The notes below the pieces were generated by a model. That model saw only the letters and a program-made list of their open reading frames with translations. It was not told the DNA's origin and did no database searches. This document shows positions 32,163-41,600 of a DNA stretch of 64,000 bases, in pieces (within the stretch, counting starts at the first letter, position 1; every line of letters starts with the position of its first letter). The position numbers and the translations under genes were made by a program. The stretch covers positions 2,059,142-2,123,141 of the forward strand of contig CM046846.1 of the NCBI GenBank assembly GCA_025618425.1, read 5' to 3'. This stretch comes from Heliocidaris tuberculata (Eukaryota > Echinodermata > Echinoidea > Camarodonta > Echinometridae).

Positions 32163-35100
32163 GTAAGTGTGCCGGAAAACCTTACATGATTTTAAGTATG
32201 TGGGCGTGCAGTATAGATCTATATGGTATAAATTAATAGTTAATAAAATATGACAAGGGGACCTAAACTTAAACTTTAAAGCTACGCAGGTCCTAAAGCT
32301 AAGCACCCCGCAAATCATGCAATGCGACGCGTTCGATGCGCCAAACTTTTGGTGTAACTGAGCAACAAAAATATCATTTACAATTGCCAAAAAGAAGGAG
32401 TAATTTTCCTTTGTTTTGCCTTTTTGGTGATACTATTTGGAAATCTGGGGGTCGTTTCATCAAACTGTCATAACGACAAGATCAGCGACATCTCGACGCT
32501 GTCGCTCAACTTGTCCGCTAACTGTTTCACAAAGCCGTATTTGCGAAGATCAGCGACAACTTCCCTGACAAGTGACTTGTCGGTACTCCAAACCTGTCAT
32601 ATCTTTTTAGAACGCCATCACAAGCCAACTTTTAGTTAGTCTATGGGCTGCGAAAAAATGAAAAATGTAAATTAAGAGAAAATTATTTCCTGATCTCCAA
32701 GCACATTTCTTTATCATTCTTTTTATCAAATAGTTTTACTTATGTTTTTATTATAATATTTTACAGACCGACAATATGTTTTTATGACTTCTTGACCCCC
32801 CAACAAGTAAATGATATTAATATTAAAAATACCCACATCGGTCTACCATAGAATAAACGTCTAAAACGGAACAGTCTGTATATACAGACCAATTTAAACG
32901 ACGACAATTTATCATGTATGTATTTTACCTATATTTTCCCCTTTCACACAATACTTTGATATAAACAATATTAGACCTAAATGTATTTTTTATAACTGAA
33001 TATTAAGAATTGGGTCATAAAATATCTTAATTTAATCATTTTCTCTAAAGTGTACACGATTTGGGTCTTCTTTCCATAATTAGTCAATTACGGTATCCTC
33101 TTATTTATAAATCTAGATTCGTACATTGCAAAAGCATCCTCGAGTTTTCTCAATTTTATAAATTCTAAGATGCCATAAGTAACACATCTTTTCATGTAAA
33201 CGGGATGTTTGTATCATCAGTATTAATTTTCGCTGCCATTTTTGACATTTTGGAACAGTTTGGGGAAAACTGAGCCTCGAAGTCTGTTTGGGTAATTGAC
33301 GATAAATCCAATGGACTGTGATATAGACTATGTTTTTTAACGATGAGTATCGATATCATTGAGTTGTCGTTTATCATGTCTTCGTGAAACAGTTTGTCAA
33401 GTCCATGACATTTCCGTAGATCGCCGACAAAGTTATGACTGTCATGGAGTTGATTTGATGAAACGACCCCCGGGATAACACCATTCAGGTGATTCAGCAC
33501 CAAAATCAAGATTTGCATTCATTGCTTACATGTATGTGTGCGTGGCTTTTAGGACCCTTTCATTTTTTCGAACAAAATTTATGTTATAGACATTCGTCCG
33601 TCTTTATCTTTCCAGTGATTTAACTTCAAAATATGTAGAATCAAGAATTAAAAGAGATTTGCATCAATCACTGAATAAAATGACTTTTTAGCCGCTGGAA
33701 AGTTGGAAACAAAGTGCGTAGCTTTAGGTTCCCCCATCATACATTACCCTTCTGAGTGATTGTTTGTGTATTTGACAATTCTTGATATGAATTATGATAA
33801 CATGGAAAGATATTTTGTTTGTGTGTGGTGCTTTTGCTGGACAGGTGCAAGTACTAAATGGTATTACTTGTGCTATTATACAAAGACAACTAGACCAGGG
33901 GCAGTATTCAAATCAAAACGTGCATTAAGCATGTTAAGTTAGCATTTTACTTAGCATTTGGCTTGGCTAAGTAAACTGGCTTAACTTGTATTCAGATCAA
34001 ATTTAAGCACTTTACTTTAGCAAGCCGACTTTAAGGCAAATACTTATATAATATTGAATGGCCTTGAGTGGGATACAAGGATATATCGCACGAGCTATGA
34101 GCATATTTCACGAGTCGGCACGACGAGTGAAATATTTTCAAAGCGAGTACGATATATCCTTGTGTCCCATGAAAGAAAAGCCATTCAATATTATTATTAT
34201 TAATTGTATGATACCTAGTTCCTCAATTTTCACCATTACATGTCCTTATGTTTTTGTATTGACTTCGACATAAAAAAACAGGTAGAAAAACATTTTTGTC
34301 CTTACCCAAGCATTTTGCAAGAGCTGCGCGCATACATCCATTGTCTTAACCTTTGCGTATTTAAGCGCGTATTCACTTTTTTACGCGTCACGCGCACCCC
34401 AAACCATGAGATATGGAGATATATTGCACGGTCATCCGGGTAGTTTTACACAAACCATGAGATATTGTTTTAAAATTGCACGGTCATCCGGGAACTTTTG
34501 CGCAAACCATGAGATATGCCAATTTTTCTGGTCGCCTGAAAACCCTTCATACAAATAATAATTACTGATATCCATTGTGACGTCACATATCCTGTCCAAA
34601 ATCATGCGCAACAAATACGTCACAGTAGATGTGCACTTTTTGCTTGTGGGCAGCTTTTACCATGTATACTGCTCCATGTATGAATGAAAGCCATGTACTT
34701 GCCAATCAAGTAACTGGCTTAAGTCTGCTAGGGAGCTGTCTTAGACTTGGGGTAAAATACTTAGCCAAAACTAGATTCAACTGAATACCAAAATTGCTTG
34801 AGTATTTTATCTCAGCCGAAAACTAAGTAAACTACAGGTAACTCTGCCTAAGTCGAATCTCTTGGGACCACAGAAATCTGTTCGACTTAGGCGAAATTCG
34901 ACTTAGAAGAGGTAAAAAACACATGTTTTGCTCATTCTGTTCTGAAAAATTGCTTCTACTAAGGAGATTATTCGACTTATGGAAGGTCGACTTATGCAGA
35001 GTTAACTGTACTCATATTTTATTCTTAAGTATTGAATTGAATACGGGCCCTGGTGCTACAATAAAACTTAAAGAGGAAATGAAATTAAATGGAGCCTTTA

Positions 35101-35581
35101 GTTTAATAGTTGGACTTGGAGGGAGGAAAAATTGAAGTTGAATTTGAACGAAGACATCAGTGAGCAGATTCAGATTGAAAAAAAAATTGGCTTCAAAACT
35201 TTATTTACTCCAAAAATGACCACCATATTATTAATATTTCAAATTTATTTTACGCCCTCAAAAAGATGATAAACGAAAGGATTTCAACAATCATGAGTCT
35301 TCATGAAAATAAATTATTCTTCACATATTTTAGAAAGAGATCTATACATACATGATTATTGATAATTAACAATCTTGATTACAGATCTAATTTCAATTTT
35401 ATGAGATCTATTCAAGGGCATCATTGTGAATCCTCTGCAATTTTTTTTTTTTTTGTCACTCCATCATAATTTGGAAGTCAAGCATAAAGTGTGTTAATTC
35501 ATAATGCATATAGTCTTTCAGTAATAACTTAAAATCATAAATGTATTTTCCTGGTTAACTAAAATCTTACCCCCCCCCCTG

Positions 35582-35634
<53 letters not shown>

Positions 35635-38600
35635 TCTCAATATTTTTCTTCTAATCTCTCTGTCCCTGTCTTTGTATATATCTTTCTTTCTATCTTTCTC
35701 TGTTATATTCTCCCACTCTCTTTACTCACCAGGCTTCTATTTCCAAAATAAAATGTGTGGATTTGTCATGCAACCAACTTGTCAGCTTACCAGTAAGTGC
35801 ACCATTATTTTACATACAGCTAAGGAAAATAGATTGAAATGGATAAAATCATTAGATGTTGCTGTAACCCCATACTACCAACTAGTTTGTAAACATGCTT
35901 TTGAAAAATTACATTTCATATGACAAGTTTCCCATAATTTTTTCCCTTTTCCATTATTCATTTTGATATAAAAACTCTATAATAGTCTTCATGAACCCAA
36001 TTTAAATTAATTTCAAAAAGAAAATCAGGCTTTTCTTTGTCAAAAAATGATGTTTGCACAGTAAAGAGGAAAAATCTTTCTTTTAAAAAATTTTCTTATT
36101 ACATAAAATTTACATAAAATTGACAACGTATTACCAGTTTAAGACAATACTAATGTAAGTGTTGCAAAAGTTATTTCAGCAATACTTGCATTATTTTTTT
36201 TTTAATATACATGTTTTGTAAAATAACCTTTTTAAACATTAAACTACATTTCATCCAGCAGAAAAGAAACCATAAATGTGTTTCTACAAAGTCTATTCAA
36301 TTTCACTTCAGTAATGATAATAATAATAATGATAATAATAATAATAATAATAATAATAGCTGTTTCTTATATAGCGCCTTACCAATTACAATGTAACCGA
36401 CCAAAGCACTTACAACACTATCACCCCTGTCACTGGATTCACTTGCGATTCTACACATTACAGTGCACATTCTCTACTCCTCTGGGGAGCATTCCAGCCA
36501 GTCGCCTGTTTCCAATCACGAACATGCTAATCCAACTACAATTCAGTTAACTTTTGGTCTTATTAACATTAACAATATAGAATAAGACAGTAGTCTGAAA
36601 TTGATAATGTCATGTTCACAAATTACAATATAAAACAGTGGATGGATTGAATAAGCACAGAATTGAAATAATGAGGTAAATTAAATGGATTGAATTTAGA
36701 TTTAAATGGACTGAGTGTTTTTCACTACATGTATTCCCAGAGATAACTATTCAATGTATTTTTCTTGCAGGATAATTTCAGTGTCCACCTATCCCACCTC
36801 ACCAAACTTGATCTCAGTAAGAACCTCCTGGAGTCCCTCCCACAGAACTTTGGGCTCATGGTGGCCCTTCAACATCTTGACCTCTTGGGCAACAAGCTTA
36901 CTGATCTACCGGTCAGCTTTGGTGACCTCAGGGCACTGCGCTGGCTGGACGTTAAAGAGAACCAGCTGGAACCTAACCTGAAAAAGACTGTAGGAGACTG
37001 CTTGGATGACAAACAGTGTAAAGCTTGTGCACAGAAGGTCAGAGTAATACATTTTTCTAGTGTATATGTTGGTAGCAGTGTTGGGTCCAAGACCAGAGGG
37101 TCCGAGATCAAGATCAAGATCAAGATCAGACAGTCCGAGATCCAGATCAAGATCAAGATCCGCAGCTCAAGATAGAGATTAGAACATCTGAGATCAAGAT
37201 CAGATATGTCCGAGATCAAGAACAAGATCGAGGTTACTGATGCCGATCTCGAGACTGGTCTCGAGATAAAGATCGATATCGAGGTACCCAACACTGAGTC
37301 GTGTTTTCGCCAATTGGTGAACGATTTTAAAAGCTTTTTCGTTTGATAATTTACGTAATAACAATGTTGATCTCGAGTGATCTCGAGCGAAAATTCCGAG
37401 AACAGAAGCTCCGAGATCAAGATCAAGATCAAGACCGACACCTTCGAGATCAAGAATAAGATCGAGGTTACTGATGCCAATCAATCTCGAGACTGGTCTC
37501 GAGATCAAGATCGATCTCGAGGTACACAACACTGGCTGGTAGTTGTGATTTTTTTTAAGCTTCCGTGTGGCTTTGTCTTGTTTATGTAGTAATAACTAGA
37601 TCACCATCAGTAAAAACTTACAAAAATGAACACTCTTTATATATTTGCAGTTGATGTTCCCTATAATGAAAACAAGTAATTATACTGTTGTGACCGTTTT
37701 TCCTGGAAAAGAATCGGCAATATGCCCTCTAAAGTTCAAGATTTATACTAATTTCATGCATCAAGAAAGAATCATAGTTTGAATATTGTTAGTTGATTTA
37801 TGGAAGTTGAGTTCTGGTCATGCAATTGCATTGTGAAAGAAAATGTCTCAAAGCTCATGTCCAAATACGAAATGGTGTTTATTATGAGGTTTTGGAATCA
37901 TCAAAATGATAAGAAATTGACCCATTCTCACTTGAAAGCATATGCACTGCACACAGAAATAGGCATATGGGACTGCATACTCATGTGGCATGAATATCCG
38001 GCCCGAACATTTAAGCTATTTTTAGGTCATAATTCAAATATAAGGGCAATTGAAGAGCAAACCTTTTCAGGGACATTTCTAGTATGATGTTCTTCCAAAC
38101 TTCCATAAAAGGAAGGAGAATGCTCACAATTATATTTCACCTTTCCCAGAACTCAACCTTCTCTTTACAGGATACAATTTAAGATGTAGGATATTTATTC
38201 TCTGATATCTTGAGTGAATATACCCCAAATGTGCAAATCAAGACAAATCATTGATTTGTTCTTTGATTTTCCAATGACTTATGCCAATGCCTGTTTCTCT
38301 GGCTAGGTGGTTCGACACATGCAGTCTATCCAAGCCGCCATTGAACAAGAAAGACTGAAGAAAGAAGCCTCAGAAAAGAGTAAGGATTCTATTTAAGTTA
38401 GCTTTTCGAAATGCAATGGCTCGTAAACACTGTCACTGAACCTCCTGAAAAGCGCCATTTTTTCAGAGGATTTAGAAAACCTTCGTGCATCTTATTTTCC
38501 CAACATGCAACATCTCCCTTGAAATTAGCTTAAAATGGACTCGCAGCAAATTTTCCACATTTGCAAGTCAAAACTAAAAGTTTGTAACAAAAAATGTACT

Positions 38601-41600
38601 TATTTTCCAAGCAAATTGTTTGTTAAAATTCAAAATAAAATACAACTAATCTCTAATTGTAATCTAAATGTAGGAATGACCACAAGATGATGCTGTACAA
38701 ATTCTACCAGTTTAATGCAGCTTTAAGACATGTCCAGGAAACAAAGAGCATATTTACTGTTGGTTGCAGGTGTATCTGAAAATGTTATCCTACTGACTTT
38801 TCTGACCGTCAATTTTAGTACAATTTAGCCAAATCAAGAGGTAAAGGGCATATGTTAACTCTTATTCCTAATGTTATGGTTCTTTCTGAATGTAATAAAG
38901 TTCTGATTTTCAACAATTATTACTTTTCTGTTCTGGTTAAGTCTTCATTTGCCCCTATATGTCACTGTAAAGCTACCTTGTTTCACCAGTACACGATACA
39001 TCTGACTTGTATGTGCTGATATATCTTTATCTCCTTTTTGTAGCCAGCAGCCTTTCTCAAATTAGCCCATAGACTATGGGATATGGGTGGCTCCTGTATT
39101 AAGCCTATAATAGTTAAAGAATTCTCTAGGTAATTGGTTAAATCTCTTAGAAAAAGAACTGTTATTGAAAATGTTTCGTATTACTTCATTTACAGCAATG
39201 CTAGAGAAATATCAGACTGGGGTCTATGGAAAATGTGTGATATACCAAAATCAAACCACAGCCAAGAAGTAAATACATCAGTATTTTTCTTACTACCGGT
39301 ACGTTAGTTATTACTCATGTTTTGTCAAACTGTGTTCATCAGTAGCAAAATTAGTTTTTTATTCCCTGGAGCTCTTTTATGATTTACTATCATCATTATT
39401 TTTTTCCATTGTTTTCACCAGAGCTATTTTAGAGGTCTCCTGAGCTAGATTGCTCACTGCTCCCATATTTTTTGTTGTTTTTGTTTTGACAGTGAGAGAA
39501 AGTCAGAGGGAAGCAGCAAAGCGAGAGAAAGAAGCCAAGGAGAGAGAATTAAGAAAGAGAAAAAAGCAAGAGGAGAAGGAGCAACGGAGGCAGGAATATG
39601 AAGCAGCACAGGAAGCCAAAAGACAGGCAGAGCAAGACGAAGATAAGGAGAGAGTCGTCTCAGAAGGTAAGACAAAGTTTTCTTAAAGTGATTGATTAAC
39701 TTTGTGAAAAATTGTAAAATCAGCTCAAATGCCAGTGAATTGTGTGCAGTCCTCTAACTACATATATAATTAAGGATATGTGAAAGTATGAGAGAAAATG
39801 GAACCCGTTTACTATCCTAAAAAAGAGAAAATCGCGATCAATCGCTAGCGCAAGTCGCTCGGCTTCTTCGCTGCGCTGCAGTCTCAAAAACCAAGCACCA
39901 GCGCTTGGCGATTTCAGAGCGGGTTTCCAGCCCGTACAGTATTCTGTGATAAAGCGAGGTATGCCAACCGTAAGAGTTCTTTAGGGTTCGGTGGTACTCT
40001 ATCCCGACATCAATGTTCAATCGTAAATATCTTGATATATAAACGACCGATCAGCTTATAAAACTCAGGCGATTCCTGTCTGAGCTAAAGGTTTGCAATT
40101 ATGATTACAGCATTAGCTGGAACAGTAATTTTTTTTTTCAATCCTGGGCAAAGTTAATCAATGCCTTTAAGCCTACGCACAATACTAGTATACAATCTGA
40201 CTGCAATCCAATATGTGGGAGAAATCGCAAATACATTAGATAGAGATATTTATACAATTCAAGCATCCTGATTAATAACGAAAATGATTAGTTGAAATCA
40301 AAAGTTAAGGTCATTGTGAGCCTTCCGGTCAGAGTAAAGGCCAAATCCTCTTCAAATTGTAGATAATGGCACAACTGGTCTGACCTATCCTTGATCTGGA
40401 GTTGAATTGGCTTTTTTTTTTGTAAAAGGAAGTGTGCATTACCCCAAATTTTCACTTTTATTTTTCATATGGCTATCCAGAACCTCAAACATTCCAATTT
40501 TCCATGTTTTAACATTCATATCAAATGCTTTTGCAAATTGTTGTAAAATCTTTTTGGAGTCAGATCGTCTCCCTCAGAAAATCCTTGATATCTATATAAT
40601 GAACAGTATTGTGTATAATTAATCTAAAGGAGTTAGCATATTTAATGTTTATAAAATTGCATCAGTCAGTTACCATGCTGTGGCCCCAAAAAGACATTGT
40701 GAATTATTATATTTTAATAAATGAATGATCAGTCTCATAGTTCCAAAACCTTTTGTTATGAAGATACTTTGTTATGCTGTTCATTTTAACCCTAAAAGGG
40801 CCGGGGGAGGGGGGGGGTGGAATCCACCCCCCCTAGACATTTTTCGCGATATGTCCGCAATGCGCAAAGCAGTCGCCGCGGCGTTTCATGACTTTTTTCT
40901 TTCGAATCTCACGCATCTTTTGAGACCAAATTTGCGATGTCCGGGCATGCAGTTCCGAAGTTACTCAACATTTTGTACTTGCACATCAGACCAAAAATTG
41001 CTCAAAAACATGATTTCAATACAAAATGTGTTTTCAGCCAAAATTTAGAAATCTATGAATAGTTTTACATTTACTGATTAAAATTAATTTATTTTATGCT
41101 GTTTATGATCGCAAAAGTGTCCCCGACAAATTTCATCCAAAAAACAATAAAAAACAAAAGGTAAAAAAAACAACGAAATACATAAGAAATTTTAAATACA
41201 ATAAAATACATAAGAAGTCAATTTTGAATTTTGATACCGAATTTTTTTCAAGTATATTTGCTAAGAATACTGGAAAGAGTGTCTAGACCAAATATTAGCA
41301 TTTTTTGAGCTTTATTTAATGATTTAGAGCAAAATTTTGATTTCATGCATAAATTAGCATAATTAATTAATGTGAAATTATTTCGGAGCATTTAACTATA
41401 CAGTTTTGTAGATTACGTTGTGGACGACGTGCGTGCCAATTTTCAGCGCGATCGCGTGGTCGACGGTCCAGATCTCGGGGGGGGGGGGGGGGGGGATTCC
41501 ACCCCCCCGGCTGTGGCATAGCCAAAATCTCCCGGCCCTTTTAGGGTTAAGGTGATCTATCTATATGTCAGGTTTCATTACGGTCATCAGATTGAGTGTG

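Larger units (their letters stand above)
33894..35054. mobile_element. TIR element (1.16 kb) with nested repeats, LRRC59 intron 1
   Basis: Left end ACCAGGGGCAGTATTCAA, right end inverted ACCAGGGCCCGTATTCAA. The interior repeats TTAAG/CTTAG words. It contains a foldback (34048-34195), a short tandem array (34400-34520) and a pogo-type MITE (34835-35008). Confidence 0.62.

Noticed and set aside
34400..34520. CRISPR-like spaced direct repeats
   Set aside because: Only three units with non-uniform, similar spacers in a eukaryotic intron; an ordinary tandem repeat.
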